A model generated the notes under the pieces. It did no database searches. It was given only the letters and a program-made list of their open reading frames with translations, and had not been told where the DNA came from. 64,000 nt of DNA, taken from the NCBI GenBank assembly GCA_025093555.1, contig JAIWNF010000037.1:310001-374000 (forward strand), in the 5' to 3' direction. The DNA is from Circinella umbellata (taxonomy: Eukaryota; Mucoromycota; Mucoromycetes; Mucorales; Lichtheimiaceae). Below, in pieces: positions 52,542 through 61,547 of the stretch. The position numbers and the translations under genes are program-made. Each line of letters starts with the position of its first letter. The first letter of the stretch is position 1.

Positions 52542-54424
52542 TAGGGTTCTTCATCTCATCCGCTATCCGCTCATCCGATCCGACTATCCGATCTATCCGA
52601 TCTATCCGCAAGTGTTCATGTATTAAGAATTTTTTTTTTGAAAAAAAAAAGCTGTTTCAAAAGAAAATACAGCATTGAAGCGAGTAATAATTTTAGTTTA
52701 TTGAAAGTAGTAAGTTATAAATATTGGAGAAAATAGTTGATCCATTTGGGAGATCCATTAAAACTTTTGGATCTATACTCATTATTTAACCTAATCCCGG
52801 AAATGCTGAATCCTCGTCATCATACCGTTTTGTATTGCTTATATCACATAATATCCCGTTCCTGCCCAGCAACATTTGTTATAGATAATAGTAATAAGTT
52901 CTTTTTTTTTATTTTTATTATCATATTTCTCATTATTCCTTATAAATCATCTAATTCAAACAGTCATTTATATAATATTTCCATCCTCTTATCCTTATAG
53001 CAGTTGCCAAACAATCGTCTTCTAATGTTTGAAGAAAAAAGAGATAAATTAACGCATTGCTAATAACATAACCAGCCGTTTATCAATAACTACAAAGAAA
53101 ATCTAATAGCAGAAGCGTGGATACTATCAGAAATAATAACGGTAATAATTATCGTTATTATCATCATACGTGATCAATAAATAGTGAATTCCATAAATTT
53201 ATCAACAAAATAATGTATATATTCCGCATGTTGTGGTAAAGTCATATTGAAAGTGATCCAAGGGAGCAATATATGCTGTATTTCGCTATATTAAAGTAAA
53301 AAAAAAAAGTAACATAGCTTCATTAATCAAGTGGTACAATATCGTACGGTATAAAAGAATACTGGGTGTTATGTAGAGATGAATAGTATTTCAGTGATGA
53401 GCAAGAATAAAATAGATTTGTGAACGTCAAATGCATAATCGAATAGATAGAGGTGTGTTCGTCGTTATAAAAGTTGTAAGATTGTAATAACGTGTCATAA
53501 CAAAAAAAAAAGGTTTGAGATTACTACAATTATCTGGTATTTTGATTGCTCGTGTATAAGTTTATAAGTGTTAATGATCAGTACGTATATATAAAAATAA
53601 ATATTGAAGTAAGGGATGGAGTATATATGTTGATGTAACAAAGCAAAAATAGAGAAGAGAAAAGAAAAGTAAATAATAACAAAGAATTTTTGGGGCAGGG
53701 AAATAAAAAAAGAATAAGCTCAGCTTATTATTGGTGTAATATAATGTATATTGTAAATCAAAAATGAAGTATACTTGTACATGTATTTGTATAAATATAT
53801 AATTTACCCTCTCTTTTCTTTTTTCTTCTCTTTCTTTCTCCATTTATTTTTATATACACAGAATCCCCTTTTTCTTCGGCACTCTCTATTTCTACTTCTT
53901 TAACTTTCCTTTTTCCTTTTCCCGTTTTACTTTTTTATTACTTTTATCAATGGTTTTCATTACTAGTAATTTTTTTTATAATAAAACTTAACTCATATAT
54001 AATTTCCAGCAAAATATTGTTTACTTTATATGCTATACCTAGATGAATGCGGACTTTTATTAATATTATTGGCTGACTGTAGGAGCAAAGTAAAGCACTA
54101 TGCTTTGACAATCAATATAAAATAAACTATTATGTTCCTTCATCTTATTCATTAACTTGCCATTACTCTTTATTTTGCATCCTTAACTTGTTTTTTGCTC
54201 GGAAATCGCATAACTGTGCTGTGACAAATGCATTTACCATCTTAATCATAATTACATCTAAATAAAAAAAATTACCATCTTCTTGAACATCTTGCTACTC
54301 ACTAGATATTATCCGCTATCCGATCCGCATCCGCAGCATCCGCATCCGCATCCGTATCCGCACTTGCGGATGCGGATGCGGATAGCCCTATTATCCGATC
54401 CGATCCGATCCGTGAAGAACACTA
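52542..54424. mobile_element. hAT-like non-autonomous DNA element (1,883 bp) with 8-bp target duplication
   Basis: Flanked by CACAGAGA at 52534-52541 and 54425-54432. Ends are TAGGGTTCTTCA and, inverted, TAGTGTTCTTCA. The 8-bp duplication and short T-A-G-x-G termini are characteristic of the hAT superfamily. Subterminal regions are dense with ATCCG repeats (52558-52612 on the left; 54307-54410 on the right, including a palindrome around GCACTTGCGG). The interior is AT-rich with no transposase coding, so it must depend on an enzyme elsewhere. Excision in silico restores the LINE frame. Confidence 0.82.
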
Positions 54425-54628
54425 CACAGAGATGATAACAACAATACATTGAGTACTGTTGCATGACCCCGAATAGACAAATTATGTTGTGAGTGAATGT
54501 TACAGCCAGATTTAATTTTGGCAAGAAGGGTGTTAGCATAATCATCACGTTGTTTGGTCGATGAGTACAATAGATAGCCTAAATAAGAGAGAGCTTGATT
54601 GGAATGTTTATCATGCCATGAGATGATA

Positions 54629-54833
54629 CAGGATTTTTCCTAATGATTGGCGGGGGGTTTTTTCCCATCATGGCGGGGCCTTTTTTCATTTTGGCGTTGG
54701 GGGGTCTTTTTTGATTGGCGGTGGAATTTTCATGATTGGCAGGAGGTGAAAAATTACAATGGCGGTGTGAAAATTTACAATGGCGGTGCAATTTTAGATG
54801 ATGGCAGAATTACAAATTTCATGGCGGTTGGGA
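54629..54833 (+). repeat. Left terminal inverted repeat with nine TGGCGG-type boxes
   Basis: TGGCGG or close variants start at 54648, 54671, 54692, 54716, 54737, 54760, 54781, 54802 and 54822. Spacing is 20-24 bp, about two helical turns each. The first box lies 19 bp from the terminus. Boxes are separated by T- or A-rich stretches. Confidence 0.88.
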
Positions 54834-55077
54834 ACTGTGATTTTAATCCCTTATTAAAACTATTTTCTGTAGCTTTCTTATTATTTTTATGTTGTAAATT
54901 TTATAATTTATTAAAAAAAAACCATATTTAAATATGAAAAAAATAATAATAATAATATAAAGATAAAAATAATAAATAATAAATAATGATATGAAAAAAA
55001 TAATGATATAAAAAAAATAATGATATAATCAAAGGTAAAAAAAATAAAGGTAAAAACAAAAACTACAACGTTCCCTC
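54834..55077. other. AT-rich spacer between left inverted repeat and left transposase stop
   Basis: Very AT-rich with ATGATATAA-type short repeats; probably the 3' flank of the minus-strand gene. Nothing else is visible. Confidence 0.5.
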
Positions 55078-55887
55078 TTATTCCATGATGGCAAGTGATT
55101 GCTTAATCCACATTTGACAATCTTGGGCAGAAATTTGATTGGCTGAATCGGTTACTCTTGGTAGTAACGCATCAACTGTTGGCAACTTTCTATTTACACT
55201 GGCCTTCAGCTTCAACCAGAATTCTTGCATGGGGTTCAAGAAGGGCCGATGCTGAGGAAGATACATTATATGGAAGCCTTGTTTTACAATAGCCTCCTGA
55301 AATTCTTGGGTTTTATGGATTGGTGCATTATCCATAACTAAGGTCCTTCCACCCATTCCATTTTCCTTGAGCACCTTCATCAGCACCTCCAGGAACCCAA
55401 CATACTTGTCTTTAATACTACTACTTTTTCGTGGCATTCTTCTAGCACTTAGACTGACAACTCCTTCACCAGTGATACCACCCAAGAACGTAAAGATGTG
55501 ATTGCAAGGCATTGGGATTCTTGCCTTAGTAGAAGAACCTCTTGCTGGACGTCTGGGCTGTATGTTGAAACAACTTTCATCTATAAAGACACACTTATAA
55601 TAGTCAACACCGTTGATCATAACAGATGGAGTCATTGATTTAGATATAGAAGTTTCCTATTAAGTTATCAACTATTAGTTAATAAAAGTTTGAAATACAA
55701 GCCAAAATTCATAAAGAGTTATCAGTTTATTTTTTACCTTGGCCATTGACAAAAGTGGCTGTACACCACTGGTAACTCCACTGCATTCATTGGATATAAT
55801 GGGATAGACATCGTCCACTTCCATCTTGTCTTCAAGCATATCAACGTCTGCATCGTATGGTTGTCTGGAGCTCTCAATATATGACAT
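55078..55887 (-). CDS. Truncated transposase paralogue lacking the DNA-binding region and with altered catalytic Glu (242 aa)
   Basis: Exons 55887-55738 and 55656-55078 join in phase 0 (...SMAK/ETSISKS...) to give 242 residues. The N-terminus shares an acidic block with the full-length paralogue (YDADVDMLEDKMEVDDVYPI). The body is an IS630-type DDE domain: DYYKCVFIDESCFN, GGRTLVMDNAPIHKTQEFQE, YLPQHRPFLNPMQEFWLKLK. The whole region that in the paralogue holds the N-terminal DNA-binding part (about 170 residues) is missing. The third catalytic position, Glu in NPIEELW of the paralogue, is Gln here (NPMQEFW), and PPYSPF is changed to PQHRPF. The frame is otherwise intact. It is expected to be catalytically dead; it may act as an inhibitor or partner, or may simply be a relic. 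Confidence 0.8.
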
Positions 55888-56003
55888 GGTACTTGTAGGT
55901 TTAAAAAATTGAATAAAAATGTAAGCAGAAGTTGCAGTGGATAAACAGCTCTTTTATATTCTTTTTCTTTTCGAGCATCATAGTTTGAATAATATTTAAG
56001 TTC

Positions 56004-56080
56004 GTTACACGGAACACCCTTATTTAATATTTTTTATCACACACAAAAAAAAAGGCCTTGGAAGTTGGTTACACAGAACA
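56004..56080 (-). promoter_or_regulatory. Paired TGTTCCGTGTAAC-type sites upstream of the left transposase
   Basis: GTTACACGGAACA at 56004-56016 and GTTACACAGAACA at 56068-56080, 64 bp apart. In gene sense they read TGTTCCGTGTAAC, 117 bp and 181 bp before the ATG at 55887. A TATA-like ATATAAAAGAGC follows between the sites and the start. Confidence 0.6.
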
Positions 56081-56210
56081 ATCAGACAAATAATATGTTA
56101 TAGCGTACAAACACAGATGGATACACATGTCATTATAGAAAGGATGAAAGGAAAAAATGATGGGAGATATGTATTGGAAATGTAGCTATTATTAAAAGAA
56201 TCTATTTAAA

Positions 56211-56696
56211 CTAAGCTACCAAAAATATCCACAAGTCTCTTACAATTGAAAGACGTCTCAATCTAGTGCCAATTTCTACATGTGGGCTACATCCACTAAT
56301 ACACAAACGGCGTTCCAGAAGATGCAAGGCCCGGCCAATTTCATTCCACTTGGCTAAAACTCGACAAATAGCTCTTCTTGATACATTGAATTTTACAGCA
56401 ATGATATCCTTTGACTCCCATGTTTCGAAATACATTTGGGCTATTTGCTCTTTTATATCCACAGATAGCTTGACCCATTGTCGTCTATGAATCTCATCAT
56501 ATAGCTCCCATCCTTCTACTTCAAATAGAGGTATACGATTTTGATGAAGCATCAATGCACAATCAAGATTTGTTTGAACAGATTCTATAAACAAGAGCTA
56601 TTGTTAACAAAAGAAAATCAGTGATGTTGGCAATAACACACCTTTTATTTTAAGAACCGCAATAATGAAGTCTGCACGAACGTATGGGTATGGCAT
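56211..56696 (-). CDS. Small helix-turn-helix protein of the transposon (142 aa)
   Basis: Exons 56696-56642 and 56584-56211 (junction g|aa) give 143 codons. It starts MPYPYVRADFIIAVLKIK. The start is chosen because GTATAAAAGC, a TATA-like box, lies about 55 bp upstream. Residues about 65-100 (LSVDIKEQIAQMYFETWESK followed by DIIAVKFNVSRRAICRVLAK) have the spacing of a helix-turn-helix as in the N-terminal domain of IS630/Tc1 transposases. No catalytic residues. It may be a detached DNA-binding subunit or repressor. No family match is claimed. Confidence 0.6.
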
Positions 56697-56865
56697 TTTA
56701 AAAACGAATGAAATAATCCTTTTCCATTGCAGATGTGTTGCTTTTATACTTTTTTTATGATTGAATCCATAATGTAACACAAGCACAATCTCACAAATCC
56801 CACTCACAGACACATATCGTTATCCATTCTCAAGACAAATCAAATCAAAACCAAAGTAATTGTAA

Positions 56866-57269
56866 TTATTTTAATGAATTATTGTTTATTTCACGATGAC
56901 GAACTCTCTCTCGAGCAATGTGGGTTGCCACAGTGGACAAAGCCAAACCGGTTATTTCAGCCACGTCACGGACTTGGAGATGTTTGTCAAAATGAAGATG
57001 AAACATCTCCAGACGTTCTTGTTCCATGACGCATGCCTCTTTTTGACTTGGAGAGGGGTGGGTGAAGCTAAATAAACAGTTTTTTTTTCTCCATAAGCAT
57101 TCCATATATATATGTATGTATGTATGTATATATCTAGGGTATTTTTAAACTTACCAAACACAACATCAACCAGATCCAGAGACTCGATCCAATTATCATA
57201 CGCGATTTGGGGGTTGGAATTAGCATCATATGTGCCCTTAGTGTTGGCTTTGTAAATTTGCGTGCCCAT
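56866..57269 (-). CDS. Small helix-turn-helix protein of the transposon (95 aa)
   Basis: Exons 57269-57155 and 57038-56866 (junction g|ag) give 96 codons: MGTQIYKANTKGTYDANSNP ... DLVDVVF/EACVMEQERLEM. The C-terminal half (FDKHLQVRDVAEITGLALST then VATHIARERVRHREI) is a compact helix-turn-helix with a basic recognition helix. The alternative acceptor at TTTATTTAG does not keep the frame, so the acceptor after AAAAAG is preferred. Likely a DNA-binding regulator; inferred only. Confidence 0.55.
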
Positions 57270-57502
57270 TGTTAATAAAGATAAAATATGTTCATCTGAG
57301 TAACCAATTCTCCAGCTCTTAAATAGTTGCTTACCATCATTTTCTCACAATTTTTTTGTACTTTGGTAACAATTTTTTTTGTATATGGCAAACATGGGTT
57401 ACCCAGACCTAATCAAATTTGAATATTTTTTCTGGGATACTTTTGGGCTCCACAAAATAGACTCACACAACTACCCAGTAAAAATCAGAAAGAAAGTATT
57501 TT

Positions 57503-57943
57503 TTATTTATCAATAATATTGAGATAAGTTTCTCTATATTCCTGAGCCCATCGAAACATCATTGATTTTAGGACCTCAGTTCTATTATACCCTTTTCTTT
57601 CAATTGCACATTGTCTGATAGCCTCCTTAATTCTTTCATCCTCTCTCTTCCACTTCGGTACTCTTTGTTTTTTGGTTTCCATTAGTATTAAAACTTGTTC
57701 TTCTAGCTGTTGTGCCCTCTCCAGCATCTCTTGAAGAGCCAATTCACTAGGGAGCATGACCGATGGTTCATACCTTGTTCCCGTCCGCTTTGCGTCTAAA
57801 ACTCTAATAAATTCCTCTGTTTGAAGCATTAGAATACCATGTCTAAAAGTAATGTTAATTATCATACCAATCAGAGGATCTTCTCCATCACTGGCGTTGA
57901 CAGCTTCACGTATTTCATCATGACTTAGGGCAACGTCGCTCAT
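57503..57943 (-). CDS. Accessory protein of the transposon, unknown family (146 aa)
   Basis: A single-exon frame, MSDVALSHDEIREAVNASDG to ...ETYLNIIDK. It contains an acidic N-terminus, a coiled-coil-like Glu/Gln/Leu-rich stretch (ALQEMLERAQQLEEQVLILM), then a basic segment (KKQRVPKWKREDERIKEA). Its start lies about 190 bp from the first of six GTTACACGGAACA-type repeats at 58134-58451, so it may share regulation with the transposases. No recognised domain. Confidence 0.6.
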   Translation of the reverse strand: MSDVALSHDEIREAVNASDGEDPLIGMIINITFRHGILMLQTEEFIRVLDAKRTGTRYEPSVMLPSELALQEMLERAQQLEEQVLILMETKKQRVPKWKREDERIKEAIRQCAIERKGYNRTEVLKSMMFRWAQEYRETYLNIIDK

Positions 57944-58127
57944 TTGAAAATATTATGGAAAAGTCTATAGTAAAGGCATATAATCAATGTTATATATAAC
58001 AAAAATAAAACTTTAAAGAGAAATACGAATACATACAAATAGAACGTTACAAGAAACAAATTGTTTCATTCCACTCGAAGCTGATCCCATTCCGTTTTTG
58101 TGCGAGTGCACAGTGAACGTTCAGAAT

Positions 58128-58465
58128 TAGTTTGTTGCACGGAACAAAGCAAAGACCAATTTCATAAGAAAAGTACAAAGAGAAAATATTTAAAATTGTT
58201 ACATGGAACAAAGCAAAGACCAATTTCATAAGAAAAAAAATATTCAAGTTGTTACACGGAACAAAACAAAGGCCAATTTCATAAGAAAATACAAAGAGAA
58301 AATATTCAAGTTGTTACATGGAACAAAGCAAAGGCCAATTTCATAAGAAAAATACAAAAAGAAAATATTCAAGTTGTTACATGGAACAAAGCAAAGGCCA
58401 ACTCCATAAGAAAAATACAAAAAGAAAATACTCAAGTTGTTACACGGAACAAAGCAAAGTAAAAA
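58128..58465. repeat. 63-bp tandem repeat carrying the GTTACACGGAACA motif (six copies)
   Basis: Copies start at 58134, 58198, 58251, 58313, 58376 and 58439 (spacings 64, 53, 62, 63, 63). Each begins with GTTACACGGAACA or a one- or two-base variant and continues AAGCAAAGGCCAATTTCATA. A related single site occurs at 58552 (GTTGTACAGAACA). The same 13-mer appears upstream of both transposase genes, so the array may be a binding-site cluster. Confidence 0.85.
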
Positions 58466-58696
58466 TGCATAAACAAAATAATCAAAGCGGTCACTTGTAA
58501 AACAAATCATAATTATACTTTGGGACCATCTTGAAGGTGGATAATTAGGGTGTTGTACAGAACAACAAAAAATTGCTATCTTGTTGTGCTCAATTCATAT
58601 GATATATTTGAGCCATGTCAAAAAAAGTATATAAAGAGTAAGGCATAGATTCATTTATAGTGATAGTCCGAAAAAATAATTCAATATTTATACAAT

Positions 58697-59124
58697 ATGG
58701 CTGAAGATCTCCTTAATTTGAAGATGTACTTATGCAAGATGATATCTACAGCACAAGGGAACTGAGTAATGCACTTCCTTATACAGACTTTGTGGAATCT
58801 CCTTCCTTCTCACCATCACCATCACCATCACCATCGCCATGATCATCACAACAAGCAACACGACAACAGAGCAGAAGGGTGCACCGCACATATACATAAG
58901 ACGATATAATTGCGGTTTTAAAGGCACATTTTTTTCAAGGTCTTCATGCTGAACAAGCTGGTGCGATTGTTGGGATGCCCAAGACAACCACGGCAAAATT
59001 GATCCGTACCTACAGGCCACAGATGCCAGCACCACCTCCACTGCGCCGATCGCAACCTCGTGCCCCTCGACAGAGTAGCATGATCAGTAGAGTCAATAGT
59101 GACGTGTTGGCAGCTGCTTTGTAG
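58697..59124 (+). pseudogene. Broken helix-turn-helix gene of the transposon
   Basis: In one plus-strand frame: EDVLMQDDIYSTRELSNALP, YTDFVESPSF, a Ser-Pro repeat (SPSPSPSPSP), stop, SSQQATRQQSRRVHRTYT, stop, DDIIAVLKAHFFQGLHAEQA, GAIVGMPKTTTAKLIRTYRP, and a Pro/Arg-rich tail ending VLAAAL. The start codon at 58697 (MAEDLLNL) is one base out of frame. Both stops could arise from single C-to-T changes. The GLHAEQAGAIVGMPKTTTAK segment is helix-turn-helix-like, and DDIIAVLKAHF echoes the DFIIAVLK of the 142-aa protein. An unrecognised intron cannot be excluded. Confidence 0.5.
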
Positions 59125-59600
59125 CAATAGTTTTTTTTTTATTATCAATAATTTTTTTTTGCCATTGCTTGTTTAATTCAAATATTTACTTTATTTAACA
59201 ATGATATAATACTATGAGTTCTTTATAAAAAATGAGATTTGATTATTATGTACATCATATGCTTTAATTAAAAGTCGGTGTCCACGTATCTGCCTTTGTG
59301 TGTGTGTGTGTGTGTGTGTGACAACAAATTTAATTACTTCTCTCAGGGTGTTCTGTATGGTCCACTTACACGGGCTTTTTTTGTATGTAATAATTAGAAT
59401 GTTGTAATGTTCCGTGTAACCAGATTGAACATTATGCAAAATGATCTATGAGGCACAAAGAAGAAAAATAAAGAGTATAAAAGCATAACCATTTATCTAC
59501 TGCAGCTTCTGCTTCTGCTTACAAACCTATTCAGTTTCTTAATTAACAACCACAATGCTATCTATTAAGTTTGCTACTACCATACGATACCGACGTTGAT
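59125..59600. other. Promoter region of the full-length transposase
   Basis: Contains TGTTCTGTATGG at 59349 and TGTTCCGTGTAAC at 59408-59420, mirroring the paired sites of the left paralogue. A TATA-like GTATAAAAGC lies near 59474, followed by TATCTACTGCAGCTTCTGCT, which closely matches the left gene's leader (TATCCACTGCAACTTCTGCT). A TG microsatellite lies at about 59299-59320. Confidence 0.6.
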
Positions 59601-61088
59601 ATGCACGAAGATGAGATGGAAGTGGACGATATGTATCAAATCGTATCCAATGAGTGCCACAACTTCACTGGTGGTGTTCAATCTCTGGTATCCATGAAAA
59701 AAATAAAAAAAATATCAAAGGTATTTAATGAAGTATAGTTTTGTATTCCAAATTTGACTTGTATTCTGATTATCTTTAATAACTCATAGGTGATAATTGC
59801 AGCAAACATCCAAGCCCAAATTAATGGATTCTCAAAAATCCATTCTCTCAACTACCACTGAACCTGCTCAAAATGTAACAGAACCAATGAAAAAGGCTAG
59901 GGGAAGGCCATGCAAGAACCCTCAACAAGAAGCCGCTATTGTTCCAAAGCGTACGTTATTTAAATTATTAAGTCTCCAGTTTTTTTGTCTAACTTCGACC
60001 TCGTAAATTGTATAGGAGCTCATCGAGTGTATCGAGATCCAGAAATCATCCAACTGATCGACAGGATCCAAAACATCACCTTGAATGCTGCAGAAGCTGG
60101 CCGCGACCTTCTGATTCCCGAGCGGACTGCACAGCGATATTGGAAGCAATTCGTTGACGGCGAACCTTACCTCCCCAGTACAATAGGTAAGTCTCCCGGC
60201 CCTCCACCAACTTTGCAACCGATACATACCGCATTCCTACAGACGTATTATGACACCAAGTCAGACGCGACCCTGAAAGAAGCACAGCAATCACTTGTTG
60301 ATAAATTCAAGATCAGCATCACTCAAAGTGGCCTTCAAAAGCACCTCGTTAATAAATTTGAGCTTACTATGAAAAAGTTAGAACGAATCTCCGAGTACCA
60401 TAATTCTGATGAAACGATCGCCTCATGCATCAACTGGGCACACGCATTTGAATCTAGTGGCATGGATTATTACAAGTGCATCTTCATTGATGAAGCTGGA
60501 TTTAACATGCACATTAAACGTAGCTTTGGTCACTCGAAACGAGGTACTCCGGCCAAGGCTTTGGTTTCCAAGTCGCGTGGGGTTAATATAACTATCATAG
60601 GTGGAATCACTGGTGAGGGTGTTGTTAACCTGAGTCTTAGAAGACCACAAGCAGTTGTCGGTTCCAAGAAACGTAAACTCCGCAGTGGTGAAGAAAAAGT
60701 TGTGGGGAAAATTGGTACACGGGCAGAGCATTATATAGAGTTCTTGGAGGTGCTTATAGGAGTGTTGAAAGAAAATGGCATGGATGGAAGAACGTTGGTT
60801 ATGGACAATGCAGCTATTCATAAGACACAGGAAGTGCAGGAGGCGGTATCGAAACAAGGATTTGAAATAATGTACCTTCCTCCTTATTCCCCCTTCCTTA
60901 ACCCGATCGAAGAACTTTGGTCAAAGCTGAAAGCTGGCATTAAGCGCAATCTATTGACCACAGACGACACCTTATTGCCAAGGATCATTGACTCTGCCAA
61001 CCAGGTCACTGCCCAGGATTGTCAGGGTTGGATCAGGCACTCTCTTTCTTTTGTGCCTCATTGCATTAATGGAGAGAAAATGTTGTAA
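59601..61088 (+). CDS. Full-length IS630/Tc1-type DD34E transposase (446 aa from inner Met)
   Basis: Cuts and joins the transposon ends at TA. Exons 59601-59720, 59803-59950 and 60016-61088 give 447 codons. Order: acidic N-terminal block (DVDMHEDEMEVDDMYQIVSN); an AT-hook-like KKARGRPCKNP; a helical DNA-binding region (YRDPEIIQLIDRIQNITLNA, RTAQRYWKQFVDG); LVDKFKISITQSGLQKHLVN; then the DDE domain with DYYKCIFIDEAGFN, GRTLVMDNAAIHKTQEVQEA and YLPPYSPFLNPIEELWSKLK. The second Asp and the Glu are separated by 34 residues (DD34E), and all three acidic residues are present. Compared with the left paralogue, the leader has lost 2 bp between an upstream ATG (59555) and the conserved block, so translation probably starts at the inner Met at 59601. 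Confidence 0.88.
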
Positions 61089-61343
61089 TTCTTTTTTTTA
61101 TCCTTATATATTTTTTCTATCTTTATACGTAACCTTATTTTTATATTCATCCTTACAATTTTATATTTATATTTATATTTTACCTATCCTCATATTTTTT
61201 TATTTACACTTTACTCTTATATATTTTCATATATAAATATGTTTTTTTTTAATAAATTATAAATTTTACAACAAGAAACGATCTTCTGTTTTGCTAGAGA
61301 ATATATTTTTAAGAAGGAAAACAAAATCATAAATTATAGTTCT
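61089..61343. other. AT-rich spacer between transposase stop and right inverted repeat
   Basis: T-rich with TTATATTT-like repeats; likely the transposase 3' untranslated region. No other signal. Confidence 0.5.
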
Positions 61344-61545
61344 CAACCGCCATGAAATTTATAATTCTGCCATCATCTAAAATTGCACCGCCATTGTAAA
61401 TTTTCACACCGCCATTGTAAATTTTCACCTCCTGATAACTATGAAAATTACACCGCCAATCAAAAAAGACCCCCAACGCCAAAATGAAAAAAGGTCTCTG
61501 CCATCATGGGAAAAAAAGGCGCCCCAATCATTAGGAAAAATCCTG
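61344..61545 (-). repeat. Right terminal inverted repeat with nine TGGCGG-type boxes
   Basis: Mirror copy of the left repeat. Boxes (CCGCCA on the plus strand) end at 61352, 61372, 61393, 61414, 61437, 61458, 61481, 61503 and 61526. Spacing is 20-23 bp, and the outermost is again 19 bp from the terminus. The fifth box (near 61437) is degenerate (TATCAGG). Confidence 0.88.
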
Positions 61546-61547
61546 TA

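Larger units (their letters stand above)
54629..61545. mobile_element. Large Tc1/mariner (IS630)-type transposon, 6,917 bp, multigene, TA target duplication
   Basis: Bounded by TA at 54627-54628 and 61546-61547. Both ends start CAGGATTTTTCCTAATGATT reading inward, and the inverted repeats stay similar for about 200 bp. TA duplication, the CAG-type terminus and a DD34E transposase place it in the Tc1/mariner/IS630 superfamily. It carries a full transposase (59601-61088, +), a truncated, active-site-altered paralogue (55078-55887, -), three small minus-strand genes (56211-56696, 56866-57269, 57503-57943), a broken plus-strand gene (58697-59124) and a 63-bp tandem repeat. It is several times longer than ordinary members of the superfamily. 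It sits in the RT region of a dead LINE whose frame is restored on removal. Confidence 0.9.

Noticed and set aside
58128..58465. CRISPR-like array
   Set aside because: The 63-bp units are repeated along their whole length, without unique spacers of constant size, and the DNA is eukaryotic. It is an ordinary tandem repeat inside a transposon.
58244..58510. Minus-strand 88-codon frame made of a 21-residue repeat (LCFVPCNNLNIFFLYFSYEI)
   Set aside because: It is the translation of the 63-bp tandem repeat, whose unit happens to be divisible by three. The repeat's conserved 13-mer also occurs singly in non-coding promoter positions, so a DNA-level role is more likely than a protein.
54629..61545. 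Interpretation as two independent, tail-to-tail mariner elements inserted next to each other
   Set aside because: There is only one pair of terminal inverted repeats and one TA duplication; no inverted-repeat remnants are visible between the two transposase genes.
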